In this document: one piece after another, positions 8,650-16,840 of the stretch
Layout: every line of letters begins with the position of its first letter
Numbering within the stretch: position 1 is the stretch's first letter
Source of the DNA: Caldovatus sediminis
GTDB lineage: Bacteria > Pseudomonadota > Alphaproteobacteria > Acetobacterales > Acetobacteraceae
NCBI RefSeq assembly: GCF_014644455.1
Contig: NZ_BMKS01000010.1
Location: forward strand, 90,809-154,808
DNA length: 64,000 bases
Direction: 5' to 3'
Made by a program: the position numbers and the translations under genes
Notes under the pieces: model-generated
The model's input: only the letters and a program-made list of their open reading frames with translations
What the model was told of the DNA's origin: nothing
Database searches by the model: none

Positions 8650-9633
8650 ATGGCGCAACGGCTCACGCGCCGGGCGATGCTTGCCGCCGCCACGGGCATC
8701 GGTCTGGCTGCCGCGCGCCGCGGCCACGCGCAGGGGAACTGGCCGGAGCGCCCCGTCACCATCGTCGTCTGCTTCCCGCCGGGCGGGGCGACCGACATCC
8801 TCGCGCGCATCGTCGCCCAGCCGCTCGGCGAGGCCCTCGGCAAGCCCGTGGTGGTGGAGAACCGCGGCGGCGCGGGCGGCAACATCGGCATGGGCTACGT
8901 CGCGCGCCAGGCGCCGGACGGCTACACCCTCCTCGCCACCTCCAGCGCCTACGTCGTCAACCCGAGCCTCTATCCCAACACGCCCTACGATCCGTTCCGC
9001 GACTTCGCGCCGATCGGCGAGCTCGGCGCGGCGCCGAACGTGATCGCGGTGCGGCCGGATTCGCCCTTCGCGAGCGTCGCCGACATCATCGCCCATGCGC
9101 GCGCCAACCCGGGCAAGCTGAACTTCACCACCTCCGGCGTCGGCACGACGCCGCATCTCGCCGGCGAGGTGTTCAAGCTGCGCACCGGGATCGAGATGGA
9201 GCACGTGCCCTTCTCGGGCGCGGGGCCGGCGACGCAGGCGGTGCTCGCCGGCACGGTGCCGATCTACTTCACCGCCTTCGGCTCGATCGGCCAGCAGGTG
9301 CGCGCGGGCCAGCTCCGCGTGCTGGCGCAGACCGGCGCGCAGCGCATGGAGGACCTCTCCGACGTGCCGACCCTCGGCGAGCTCGGCATCCGCGACGCGG
9401 TGTCGGAGACCTTCCTCGCCCTCTTCGCCGTCGCGGGGACGCCGCAGCCGATTCTCGTCCGGCTGGCGAACGAGGTCGAGGCGATCCTGCGCCGCCCGGC
9501 GATCCGCGAACGCTTCCGCCAGACCGGGACGCCCGTCACCGGCGGCGGCCCCGCGGCGCTGCGCGCCCGCGTGGAGCGCGAGGTGCCGATGTGGCGCGAG
9601 GTGATCCGCCAGGCGGGCATCCGCATCGGGTAG
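8650..9633 (+). CDS. TctC/Bug-family solute-binding protein (327 aa)
   Basis: The second periplasmic Bug receptor. The signal MAQRLTRRAMLAAATGIGLA carries a twin-arginine-like pair and an Ala-rich cleavage region (GHAQ). Family marks are VTIVVCFPPGGATDILAR, VVVENRGGAGGNIGMGYVA, APDGYTLL, and the C-terminal RVEREVPMWREVIRQAGI. A GGGGAGGA ribosome site lies nine bases before the ATG. It lies downstream of the CMD/deacetylase pair on the same strand and converges on the thiolase gene with 18 bases between. Ligand unknown. Its C-terminal end closely resembles the Bug protein at 13873 (EVPMWR[ED][VL]I[RQ][QR]AGI), so the two are probably close paralogues. Confidence 0.92.
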   Translation: MAQRLTRRAMLAAATGIGLAAARRGHAQGNWPERPVTIVVCFPPGGATDILARIVAQPLGEALGKPVVVENRGGAGGNIGMGYVARQAPDGYTLLATSSAYVVNPSLYPNTPYDPFRDFAPIGELGAAPNVIAVRPDSPFASVADIIAHARANPGKLNFTTSGVGTTPHLAGEVFKLRTGIEMEHVPFSGAGPATQAVLAGTVPIYFTAFGSIGQQVRAGQLRVLAQTGAQRMEDLSDVPTLGELGIRDAVSETFLALFAVAGTPQPILVRLANEVEAILRRPAIRERFRQTGTPVTGGGPAALRARVEREVPMWREVIRQAGIRIG

Positions 9634-9651
9634 GGCGCGGCGCCCGCCCGC

Positions 9652-10800
9652 TCAGGGCCGCTCGCGGCCGAGCACGATCGTGCCGCTGGCGCCGAACATG
9701 CCGCCCACGCCGTGGCAGACGCTGATGCGCACGCCCGGCACCTGCGCCGGCGCGGTGCCGCGCACCTGGCGGACGCTCTCCTGCAGGGCGAACATCCCGT
9801 ACATGCCGGTGTGGGTGTAGCTGAGGCCGCCGCCGTTGGTGTTGACCGGCAGCCTGCCGCCGGGCGCGGTGTTGCGGTCCCAGATGAAGCGCGCCGCCTC
9901 GCCGCGCGGGACGAAGCCGAGGTCCTCGAGCCCGTAGAGCGGCAGGTGCGCGAAGGCGTCGTAGATCATCAGGTGGTCCACGTCCCTGTGCGCGATGCCG
10001 GCCGTGCGGAAGGCCTCCGGCCCCGCGACGCGGAAGGCGCGGGAGGAGGTGAAGTCCTGCATCTGGCTCACCATCGGCGTCTCGACGCTCTCGCCGGAGC
10101 CGAGGATGTACACCGGCCGCGTCGGGAAGTCCCTGGCGCGGTCCGCGCTCGTCAGGATCAGCGCGCCGCCGCCGTCGGTGACCAGGCAGCACTGCAGCAG
10201 GCGGAAGGGGTAGGCGATCATGCGCGAGTTCAGCACGTCCTCGACCGTGATCGGGTCGCGGTACATGGCGCGCGGGTTCCGCGCCGCCCATTCGCGCTGG
10301 ATCACGGCGACCATGGCGAGCTGCTCGTGCGTGACGCCGTAGGTCTTCATGTAGCGCAGCACGGGGATGGGGAAGAGCGTCGGCGGGCCCATCGGGCCGA
10401 AGGGCATCTCGAACTGCCCCGCGAGGCTGCCGGGCTCGATGAGGCGGGGCATCGCCGCGACGCGCGAGCGGCCGCTCTCGCCATGCGTGATCAGCACGGT
10501 GGAGCAGTAGCCGGCGTGGATCGCCGCCGCCGCGTGGCGGACATGCAGCATGAAGGAGCAGCCGCCGACGCCGGTGCCGTCCACCCATCTCGGCGTGAGG
10601 CCGAGGTAGTGCGCGAGCATCTGCGGCCGCATCGGGCCGACGCAGGCGAGGCCGTCTATGTCCCCCGGCCTCAGCCCCGTCTCCGCCATCGCGTTCAGCG
10701 CGGCGTCGGCGTGCAGGCCGATCTCCGAGAGGTGGGGGATGACGCCGAGCTCCGTGGTCTCGGCGGCGCCGACGATGGCGATGGAGCCGGGCGGGATCAT
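9652..10800 (-). CDS. SCP2-like thiolase / acetyl-CoA acetyltransferase family (382 aa)
   Basis: Thiolase-fold protein of the sterol-carrier-protein-2-like group. The nucleophile is Cys81 in GVGGCSF; the family glycine loop is NTNGGGLSYTHTGMYG and the C-terminal catalytic region is CHGVGGMFGASG. These proteins act on acyl-CoA or ketoacyl-CoA thioesters and almost always pair with a DUF35 zinc-ribbon/OB-fold protein. That partner is encoded immediately upstream here, with a four-base overlap (10797-10800). Probably a beta-ketoacyl-CoA thiolase or an aldolase-type enzyme of an acyl-CoA or steroid-like degradation route; the substrate is not deducible. Confidence 0.9.
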   Translation of the reverse strand: MIPPGSIAIVGAAETTELGVIPHLSEIGLHADAALNAMAETGLRPGDIDGLACVGPMRPQMLAHYLGLTPRWVDGTGVGGCSFMLHVRHAAAAIHAGYCSTVLITHGESGRSRVAAMPRLIEPGSLAGQFEMPFGPMGPPTLFPIPVLRYMKTYGVTHEQLAMVAVIQREWAARNPRAMYRDPITVEDVLNSRMIAYPFRLLQCCLVTDGGGALILTSADRARDFPTRPVYILGSGESVETPMVSQMQDFTSSRAFRVAGPEAFRTAGIAHRDVDHLMIYDAFAHLPLYGLEDLGFVPRGEAARFIWDRNTAPGGRLPVNTNGGGLSYTHTGMYGMFALQESVRQVRGTAPAQVPGVRISVCHGVGGMFGASGTIVLGRERP

Positions 10801-11222
10801 CGGGGGGCGGCGTCCCTGGCGGGGCGGAACAGCGGCAGGGTGATGGTCTCGTCCATCGGCACGAAGACCGCCTCGAGCGGCATGTCGAGGACCAGCGCCT
10901 CCGGCGTCTGCGGGCAGTCCACGATGTTGGTCATCATCCGCGGCCCCTCCTCCAGCTCCACCACGGCGATGGCGTAGGGCGGCGTGAAGCCGGGCACCGG
11001 GCGGTGGTGGATGACGTAGCTGAAAAGGCGCGCGCGGCCGCTCGCGGCGAAGACCTCCACCTTGCGCGAGCCGCAGGCCGGGCAGAAGGGGCGCGGCGGG
11101 AAGTAGGGCCGCGCGCAGTCGGCGCAGCGCTGCAGGCGGATCTCGCCGGCGCGCGTGCCCTCCCAGAAGTGCCTCGTCTCGGGCGTGGGCTCGGGCCGCG
11201 CGCGGCCGGGCGGCAGGGTCAT
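10797..11222 (-). CDS. DUF35 zinc-ribbon/OB-fold acyl-CoA-associated protein (141 aa)
   Basis: Small partner of SCP2-like thiolases. An N-terminal helix (ETRHFWEGTRAGEIRLQRC) is followed by a rubredoxin-like zinc ribbon with Cys33, Cys36, Cys47 and Cys50. An OB-fold then carries the typical YVIHHRPVPGFTPPYAIAVVEL strand and LPLFRP at the end. In characterised pairs the DUF35 protein is needed for thiolase or aldolase activity and may form a channel between active sites. The stop and the thiolase start overlap in ATGA, consistent with a 1:1 complex. The start at 11222 has an AGGAG about ten bases upstream. Confidence 0.92.
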   Translation of the reverse strand: MTLPPGRARPEPTPETRHFWEGTRAGEIRLQRCADCARPYFPPRPFCPACGSRKVEVFAASGRARLFSYVIHHRPVPGFTPPYAIAVVELEEGPRMMTNIVDCPQTPEALVLDMPLEAVFVPMDETITLPLFRPARDAAPR

Positions 11223-11318
11223 GGGCCGGATGCTCCTGTCAGCGGCTGGCGCGGTGCCGCGCCTCGCGGCGCAAGCCTTCCGCGTCGCGCGGGGAAGGGC
11301 AAGGGCGGCGTGCCGCCC

Positions 11319-11960
11319 TCACGCGGGGGCCGACAGGCCGGCGCAGAGGAACGGCACGATCCGCTCCACCGCCGTCTCGAAATCGCCCGAGTCGCAGGCG
11401 CCGCCCGACATCGCCTCCAGCCGTCCGGTGCGCAGCAGCGTGTAGCGGTAGGCGCCCATCATGAAGTAGAGGCGCCAGTACAGCGTCTCCGGCGGCAGGT
11501 GCGGCAGGGCGCGGCGGAACGCCTCGGTGTAGGCGAGGGTGGTCGCGTCGTAGACCTGGCTCAGCACCTCGCGGGCGATGTCGTCGGGCTCGGTGTGCAG
11601 GCGGGCGTGCATGCCCATGGTGGCGCGGCCCTCGGGCGTGCGGCCGTTGAGCATGAAGGGCGTGACGAAGGCGCGCACCAGGACCTCGAGCGGGATGTCG
11701 CCCTCGGGCCAGCGCGCCTTGGCCTCCTCCAGCGCGCGGCGGCGGGCCTCGGTCACCGGCTCGGCGCCGCGACGGTAGGCGGCGATGTAGAGTTCGCGCT
11801 TCGATCCGAAGTAGTAGTGGACCTGGGCGAGGTTCACGCCCGCGCCCTGGGCGATGGCGCGGGTGGAGGTGGCGGCGTAGCCCTGCTCCGCGAACAGCGT
11901 CTGGGCGACGGCGAGGATGCGGTCGCGCACGCTCGGCGCGGTCTCAGCGCTCGCCTTCAC
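11319..11960 (-). CDS. TetR-family regulator (213 aa)
   Basis: The N-terminal helix-turn-helix is clear (VRDRILAVAQTLFAEQGY, then TRAIAQGAGVNLAQVHYYFGSKREL), about residues 11-57. A larger all-helical ligand domain with FMLNGRTPEGR follows. I chose GTG at 11960 (VKASAETAPS...), which has GGAAGG upstream and gives a standard TetR N-terminus; the frame extends further upstream without domain character. It lies between the thiolase/DUF35 pair (same strand, 96 bases downstream) and the divergent acyl-CoA-dehydrogenase-like gene. Like most TetR proteins in such places it probably represses its neighbours until an acyl-CoA-type ligand binds. Confidence 0.88.
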   Translation of the reverse strand: MKASAETAPSVRDRILAVAQTLFAEQGYAATSTRAIAQGAGVNLAQVHYYFGSKRELYIAAYRRGAEPVTEARRRALEEAKARWPEGDIPLEVLVRAFVTPFMLNGRTPEGRATMGMHARLHTEPDDIAREVLSQVYDATTLAYTEAFRRALPHLPPETLYWRLYFMMGAYRYTLLRTGRLEAMSGGACDSGDFETAVERIVPFLCAGLSAPA

Positions 11961-12013
11961 CCCTGTCGCCCTTCCTTCCCTGCACTCGGCCGCGCGCGTT
12001 CGCGTGATCGGTG

Positions 12014-12139
12014 CGACCTTAGTCGGCGCGACGAAGCGGCACAATCCGCGCCGCGCCGCGTCCGGAGGCGCGGGGAGGCCTTGCCGCTTGACAGGCGTGC
12101 GGCGGCCGCCCGATTCTTGGTCGGTCGCCTGATCTAGAT
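12014..12139. promoter_or_regulatory. Divergent control region of tetR and the 12195 gene
   Basis: A promoter for the plus strand is suggested by TTGACA at 12088-12093 with GATTCT at 12112-12117 (18-base spacer). Two short palindromes are operator candidates: CGAC-CTTA-GTCG at 12014-12025 and ATCTAGAT at 12132-12139. Neither can be assigned to the regulator without data. Confidence 0.35.
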
Positions 12140-12194
12140 TTCGGGGCCGCGGCATGGGCGGCCCCATGCCGTGCGACAGGGAGGCAGGGCGAGG

Positions 12195-13418
12195 ATGAGC
12201 GCCGTACGCGAACTCGGCGGAGCCCGCGCAGCGGTGGCCGCAGCCGCCGCACGGGCGCGGCCCCACGCAATGGAACGCACGCGCGCCCTGCTGCCCGCGA
12301 TCGCGGCCGCCGCGCCGCGCATCGAGGCCGAGCGGCGCCTGCCGCCGGACCTGCTCGCCGCGCTGCACGAGAACGGGCTGTTCCGCACCCTGCTGCCGCG
12401 CGGCCTCGGCGGCGACGAACTGCCGCCGCACGAGTACGTGCGGATCACCGAGGCGATCGCGAGCGCCGACGCCTCCACCGCCTGGTGCATCGGCCAGGCC
12501 TCCGGCTGCTCCCTCGCCGCGGCCTACATGCGGCCGGAGATCGCGCGCGAGATCTGGGGGCCGCCGGATGCCGTCGTCGCCTGGGGGGCGCAGTTCGGCG
12601 ATGCGATCGCGGTGCCGGTCCCCGGCGGCTACCGCGTCACCGGCACCTGGCACTTCGCGAGCGGCGGCCACCACGCCACCTGGTTCGGCGGCCACTGCCA
12701 CCTGCGCGAGCCCGACGGCTCGCTCCGCCTCGGCGAGGACGGCGTGCCGATCGAGCGCACCATGATGTTCCCCGCCGGCACGGCGCCGCTCAAGGACGTC
12801 TGGCGCGTCGTCGGGCTGCGCGGCACCGGCAGCGACACCTATTCGGTCAAGGACCTGTTCGTGCCGGAGGAATACTCGGTCGGGCGCGACCTGCCGGAGG
12901 AGCGGGTGCTGCCGAACCCGCTCTACAAGTTCACCTCGACGCATCTCTACTGCTCCGGCTTCGCCGGCGTCGCGCTCGGCATCGCGCGCGGCATGCTCGA
13001 TGCGCTGATCGCGCTGGCGCGGGAGAAGACGCCGCGCGTCACCCGCCGCCTGCTACGCGACAGCGAGGTGCTGCGCCACCAGATCGCCGAGTGCGAGGCC
13101 AAGCTCCGCTCCGCCCGCGCCTTCCTGCAGGAGGCGCTGCGCGAGGCCTGGGAGGAGGCCGAGCGCGGCGAGGAGCTCTCGCTCGAGCGGCGGGTGATGA
13201 TCCGCCTTTCCTCCACCTCCGCCATCCACCGCGCCAAGGAGGTGGCGGAGGTCGCCTACCACGAGGCGGGGGCGACGGCGATCTTCGAGGACAACCCGTT
13301 CGAGCGCCGCATGCGCGACATGCACGCCGCGGCGCAGCAGCTCCAGGGGCGCACCGCGCACATCGAGCTGTGCGGCCAGTACTTCGTGGGGCTCACGCCC
13401 CGCATGCGGTTCCTGTGA
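12195..13418 (+). CDS. Acyl-CoA-dehydrogenase-fold flavoprotein, HsaA/monooxygenase-like (407 aa)
   Basis: Three-part acyl-CoA dehydrogenase fold: N-terminal helices (about residues 20-130, with LLPRGLGGDELPPHEYVRI), a beta domain with GYRVTGTWHFASGGHHATW, and C-terminal helices. The 'G.W.FASG..HA.W' strand and the absence of the usual catalytic Glu context point to the flavin-dependent monooxygenase branch (HsaA, DszC and related group D enzymes) more than to a true dehydrogenase. The ATG at 12195 has a GCGAGG ribosome site; a GTG at 12171 is a weaker alternative. It probably needs a flavin reductase encoded elsewhere. Followed after 28 bases by a VOC protein, and likely under the divergent TetR. 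Confidence 0.85.
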   Translation: MSAVRELGGARAAVAAAAARARPHAMERTRALLPAIAAAAPRIEAERRLPPDLLAALHENGLFRTLLPRGLGGDELPPHEYVRITEAIASADASTAWCIGQASGCSLAAAYMRPEIAREIWGPPDAVVAWGAQFGDAIAVPVPGGYRVTGTWHFASGGHHATWFGGHCHLREPDGSLRLGEDGVPIERTMMFPAGTAPLKDVWRVVGLRGTGSDTYSVKDLFVPEEYSVGRDLPEERVLPNPLYKFTSTHLYCSGFAGVALGIARGMLDALIALAREKTPRVTRRLLRDSEVLRHQIAECEAKLRSARAFLQEALREAWEEAERGEELSLERRVMIRLSSTSAIHRAKEVAEVAYHEAGATAIFEDNPFERRMRDMHAAAQQLQGRTAHIELCGQYFVGLTPRMRFL

Positions 13419-13446
13419 TGCCGACGAGGGGAGGAAGGAGGTCGCG

Positions 13447-13851
13447 ATGGGCCTCAACGCGCTGAACCACTACACGATCCGGCCGGCGGACCTGGAGCGG
13501 ACGAAGAATTTCTACGTCGAGGTCCTCGGCCTCGAGGTCGGCTACCGCCCGCCGCTCGCCTTCCCCGGCTACTGGCTGTACTGCGGCGGCCAGCCGACGG
13601 TGCACCTGATCGGTCCGCGCGCGCAGGACGAGGGCAGACCGCCGCGCCGGCCGGGCGAGACCGGGCTGCTCGACCACATCGCCTTCTCGTGCACGGGCCT
13701 CGCGGAGATTCGCGAAAGGCTGCGCAAGAACGATGTGAGGTTCGAGGAGCGGGTGATCCCGCGCGACCGCCAGACCCAGCTCTTCCTCCACGATCCCGAC
13801 GGCGTCGCGGTCGAGCTGAACTTCCCCCCGGAGGAGACGACCGCGGCCTGA
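13447..13851 (+). CDS. VOC/glyoxalase-fold protein (134 aa)
   Basis: Two beta-alpha-beta-beta-beta modules with the usual metal ligands: His8 (NHYTIRP), His77 (LLDHIAFSC) and Glu123 (VAVELNF). The motif FYVEVLGLEVGYRPP is typical of the glyoxalase/bleomycin-resistance/dioxygenase superfamily. A strong GGAGG ribosome site precedes the ATG at 13447. It follows the flavoprotein by 28 bases, so the pair is probably co-transcribed. A ring-cleaving or isomerising step after flavin hydroxylation is a reasonable guess, but this single-domain size also fits lyases. The stop codon lies in a hairpin shared with the convergent Bug gene. Confidence 0.88.
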   Translation: MGLNALNHYTIRPADLERTKNFYVEVLGLEVGYRPPLAFPGYWLYCGGQPTVHLIGPRAQDEGRPPRRPGETGLLDHIAFSCTGLAEIRERLRKNDVRFEERVIPRDRQTQLFLHDPDGVAVELNFPPEETTAA

Positions 13852-13874
13852 GCGGCGCGGGTGGCCGCGCCGCT
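13851..13874. terminator. Bidirectional hairpin at convergent gene ends
   Basis: A perfect 10-base stem (13851-13860 with 13865-13874) around a GTGG loop. It takes in the last base of the plus-strand stop codon and two of the three bases of the minus-strand stop. There is no T-tract, so it is a structural or Rho-assisted terminator candidate in both directions. Confidence 0.5.
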
Positions 13875-14895
13875 ATCCCTCCATCGGAATGCCGGCACGC
13901 TGGATCAGGTCGCGCCACATCGGCACCTCGCGCGCGATCCGCTCGGCGAGGGCTGCCGGGCCCGCGGCGCGGATTTCGAAGCCGGCGTTGAGCAGCCGCG
14001 TCCGCGTCGCCGGCTCGTTGAGCGCGGCGATCGTCTCGCGCGCCAGGCGGTCGACGATCGGGGCGGGCGTGCCGGCGGGCGCGAGCAGGCCCTGGAAGGT
14101 CTCCGAGACGAAGCCGGGATAGCCGAGTTCCAGCATCGTCGGCACGTCCGGCAGGTCGTGCCAGCGCTGTTCGCCGGTGACCGCGAGGGCGCGCAGCGCG
14201 CCGGAGCGGATCTGCGGGTGTGCCGGCGGCAGCGCGGTGACGCCGACCGGCGTCGTGCCGCTGAGCAGCGACTGGATCGCCAGGGCGGCGCTGTTGTGGG
14301 GGATCTGCACGAACTCGATGCCGGCGCGGATCTGCAGAAGCTCCGCCGTGAGGTGCGGCGTGGAGCCGAGCCCGGGATTGGCGAAGTTGAGCTTCTCCGG
14401 CGTCGCCTTCGCCTTGGCGATCAGCTCCTCCATGGTGCGGATGCCGGAGCCGGGATGCGCGAGGATGACGTTGGGCGAGGCGCCGAGCTCGGTGATCGGC
14501 GCGAAGTCGCGGACCGGGTCGTAGCCCGGGTTGCGGAACAGGCTGACGTTGACGACGAAGCCGGTGGAGGTGACGAGCAGCGTGTGGCCGTCCGGCGCCT
14601 GGCGCGCGACGTAGGAGACGCCGACATTCCCGCCGCCGCCCGGGCGGTTCTCCACCACCACCGGCTGACCGAGCGCCGCGTTCAGCCCGTTGGCGACGAC
14701 GCGGCCCATCACGTCGGTCGGACCTCCCGGCCCGAAGGGGACGACGATCCGCACGGGACGGGTGGGATAGTTCGCCGCCTGGGCGTGCCCTGCGCGCGGC
14801 CTCGCGCCGAACGCGGCGCCCCCGGCGAGCAGCACGGCGAGGTCGCGCCGGTGCAGGAAGACCGCGCCCGCGCGGCGCGCTGGCGTGCTCGACAT
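13873..14895 (-). CDS. TctC/Bug-family solute-binding protein (340 aa)
   Basis: Third Bug receptor of the window. The ATG at 14895 (MSSTPARRAG) was chosen because GGAGGAGGAAC lies about 10 bases upstream; the frame is open for 20 more codons. An Arg-rich start, the hydrophobic run LAVLLAGGAAFGA and GHAQ form the export signal. Family marks are VRIVVPFGPGGPTDVMGR, VVVENRPGGGGNVGVSYVA, APDGHTLLV and the end EVPMWRDLIQRAGI. It converges on the flavoprotein/VOC pair and probably imports a substrate for that cluster (inference from position). No transporter membrane subunits nearby. Confidence 0.92.
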   Translation of the reverse strand: MSSTPARRAGAVFLHRRDLAVLLAGGAAFGARPRAGHAQAANYPTRPVRIVVPFGPGGPTDVMGRVVANGLNAALGQPVVVENRPGGGGNVGVSYVARQAPDGHTLLVTSTGFVVNVSLFRNPGYDPVRDFAPITELGASPNVILAHPGSGIRTMEELIAKAKATPEKLNFANPGLGSTPHLTAELLQIRAGIEFVQIPHNSAALAIQSLLSGTTPVGVTALPPAHPQIRSGALRALAVTGEQRWHDLPDVPTMLELGYPGFVSETFQGLLAPAGTPAPIVDRLARETIAALNEPATRTRLLNAGFEIRAAGPAALAERIAREVPMWRDLIQRAGIPMEG

Positions 14896-14950
14896 CGCTC
14901 GACGTTCCTCCTCCGCATGGCGCCCTTGGGAGCGGGCGCTCGCCGCATGG

Positions 14951-14980
14951 AACATGGGAAGCGGCTGCAGGGCAAGTCAA
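14951..14980 (-). promoter_or_regulatory. Candidate promoter for the Bug gene at 14895
   Basis: On the minus strand, TTGACT at 14980-14975, an 18-base spacer, then CATGTT at 14956-14951, about 55 bases before the start codon. Confidence 0.4.
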
Positions 14981-15000
14981 GCGCTGCACCGACGGGGCCG

Positions 15001-15029
15001 TTGACCGCCCGCGTGCCGCGGGGCGTAAG
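15001..15029 (+). promoter_or_regulatory. Candidate promoter for the CinA-C gene
   Basis: TTGACC at 15001-15006, 17-base spacer, CGTAAG at 15024-15029. This would leave a leader of about 200 bases before the start at 15240. Diverges from the promoter at 14951-14980. Confidence 0.3.
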
Positions 15030-15239
15030 CTGGTGCACGAATGCGGGGAGAAGGGCCGCGTGCGCGACGGAGCGGCCGCAACGGGCGGACGCTCGCCGCC
15101 GACGCCCAAGCGGCCGGTCGGCCACGACCGCCGGGGAGCCACGTGTACCCTGCCCGCTGCTGGCCCGGAGGCGCTCCCCGGACCCGCATCGTCCCCGTCC
15201 GGACCGTCGAACCGCAGTGACCGAGGAGGAACGTCGCCG

Positions 15240-15743
15240 ATGGAGATCCTGCTGCCCCGCGCCGCGAAGGCCGCTGCGCTGCTCAAGGCGCGCGGCGAGA
15301 CGCTTGCCGTGGCCGAGTCCTCGACCGGCGGGCTGATCTCCGCCGCGCTGCTCGCCCAGCCCGGGGCCTCGGCCTACTTCCGTGGCGGCGGCGTGATCTA
15401 TACGCGCCCGGCGCGCGCCGGGCTGCTCGGGATCGGGGATGCGGACCTCGCCGGGTTCCGCCCCTCGACCGAGCGCTACGCCGTGCTGCTCGCGGAGCGC
15501 GCGCGGGAGCGGATGGGCGGCAGCGTCTGGGGCCTCGGCGAGAGCGGAGCGACGGGACCGACCGGCAACCGCTATGGCGATCCCGCGGGGCACGGTTGCA
15601 TCGCGGTCGCCGGCCCCGGCGGGGCGCGCGCGATCACGCTGGAGACCGGCAGCGCGGACCGGGTCGCCAACATGCGCGCCTTCGCGATCGCCGCGCTGGA
15701 CCTGCTGATCGGCGCGCTCGAGGCGGCGCCACCACGGCCCTGA
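15240..15743 (+). CDS. CinA C-terminal-domain amidase (nicotinamide-nucleotide amidohydrolase family, 167 aa)
   Basis: A stand-alone CinA C-terminal domain, the PncC family, which deamidates NMN to nicotinate mononucleotide in pyridine-nucleotide salvage. The signature AVAESSTGGLISAALLAQPG is present with the active-site Ser in the ESSTGG turn, followed by YFRGGGVIYT and ESGATGPTGNRYGDPAG. The ATG at 15240 follows GAGGAGGAAC by eight bases. Length agrees with single-domain PncC proteins (about 160 aa). No operon partner: the gap before the next gene is 312 bases. Confidence 0.85.
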   Translation: MEILLPRAAKAAALLKARGETLAVAESSTGGLISAALLAQPGASAYFRGGGVIYTRPARAGLLGIGDADLAGFRPSTERYAVLLAERARERMGGSVWGLGESGATGPTGNRYGDPAGHGCIAVAGPGGARAITLETGSADRVANMRAFAIAALDLLIGALEAAPPRP

Positions 15744-16055
15744 GATCGCACGGCCGCGTCCCGGCCTGCCGCCCGGTCCGGCGCGTTCCGGGAACGACCG
15801 CGGCGCGATGCGTGAACGCCCTGGCGCCTGGCCATCCGGGGGTGTTCCATGGTTCCGGGCCGGGCTCGCCGTACGCGTGTCGCGCGACGGACGCAACGGC
15901 GCCGGGACCGTATGCGGAGCGTGCGCGCGGCAGCGCGCGAACGCCGCGGCCCGGACGCGGCTCCGCGGCGTGCCGCCGGAGCGGCACGCCCCGGGCGCCG
16001 CCGCCAGGTCGGATCGGCGCGCGGACCCTGCGCGCGGGAGAGCGGACGGCAAGCG
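15744..16055. other. Intergenic region, no feature seen
   Basis: 312 bases between the CinA-C gene and the phosphoribosyltransferase. Very GC-rich; no supported gene, convincing promoter or RNA structure. Open frames through it lack start context. Confidence 0.4.
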
Positions 16056-16742
16056 ATGGCGCACATGTTCAAGGGAACCAGGATCTTCCGGAACCGCGAG
16101 GAGGCCGGCGCGTGGCTCGCCGAGCGCCTCGTCCAACTGGCACCCGAGCGGCCGGTGGTGCTGGCCCTGCCGCGCGGCGGGGTGCCGGTGGCGGCGCCGA
16201 TCGCGCGCGCCCTCGACGCGCCCCTGGCGTTGCTCCTGGTCCGCAAGCTCGGCGCGCCGGTCAATCCGGAGCTGGCGATCGGCGCCGTGGTCGACGGCAC
16301 GCCGCCGCAGACGGTGCTGAACCGCGACATCATAGCCGCGCTCCGCGTGGACGAGGAGACGATCGAGCGTGAGCGTCAGCGCCAGCTTGCCGAGATCGAG
16401 CGCCGCCGCGCGGCGCTTCTCGGCGCGGCGCCGGGGGCCGTTCCGCCGCCCCTTGCCGGTCGCGTGGCGATCGTGGTGGACGACGGCGTGGCCACCGGCG
16501 CGACCGCCGCGGCGGCCCTTGCCGGGCTGCGCCGCGCGGGGGTCGCGCGCGCGGTGCTGGCGGTGCCCGTCATCGCGGCCGACGCCGCCGCGCGGTTCCG
16601 CGCCGAGGGGACGGAACTCGTCGCCCTGTCCGAGCCGCAGGCGCTTGGCGCCGTCGGCGCCTACTACCGCGACTTCCACCAGCTCGACGACGCGGAGGTC
16701 GTGGCGCTGCTGAAGGAGGCCTCGGCCGCGCGACGCGGCTGA
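16056..16742 (+). CDS. Type I phosphoribosyltransferase-family protein (228 aa)
   Basis: Phosphoribosyltransferase fold with the PRPP loop VAIVVDDGVATGAT and the early strand VVLALPRGGVPVAAPIARAL. The part LVRKLGAPVNPELAIGAVV is typical of the group often annotated only as 'phosphoribosyltransferase', found in stress-related gene sets beside dienelactone hydrolase or erythromycin esterase genes. The ATG at 16056 was taken since MAHMFKGTRIFRNREEAG matches the usual N-terminus (F.nR.eAG..LA). Substrate unknown; many members may not be true nucleotide-synthesis enzymes. Confidence 0.82.
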   Translation: MAHMFKGTRIFRNREEAGAWLAERLVQLAPERPVVLALPRGGVPVAAPIARALDAPLALLLVRKLGAPVNPELAIGAVVDGTPPQTVLNRDIIAALRVDEETIERERQRQLAEIERRRAALLGAAPGAVPPPLAGRVAIVVDDGVATGATAAAALAGLRRAGVARAVLAVPVIAADAAARFRAEGTELVALSEPQALGAVGAYYRDFHQLDDAEVVALLKEASAARRG

Positions 16743-16840
16743 GCGATGGGGCGATTCCCGGAACCGCCGCCGCCCCGGGAACGCATGGCCGCGCCGCGCG
16801 CTTCGCGCGGCGATGGATGGCCACAGCGAGGAGCCGCGCC

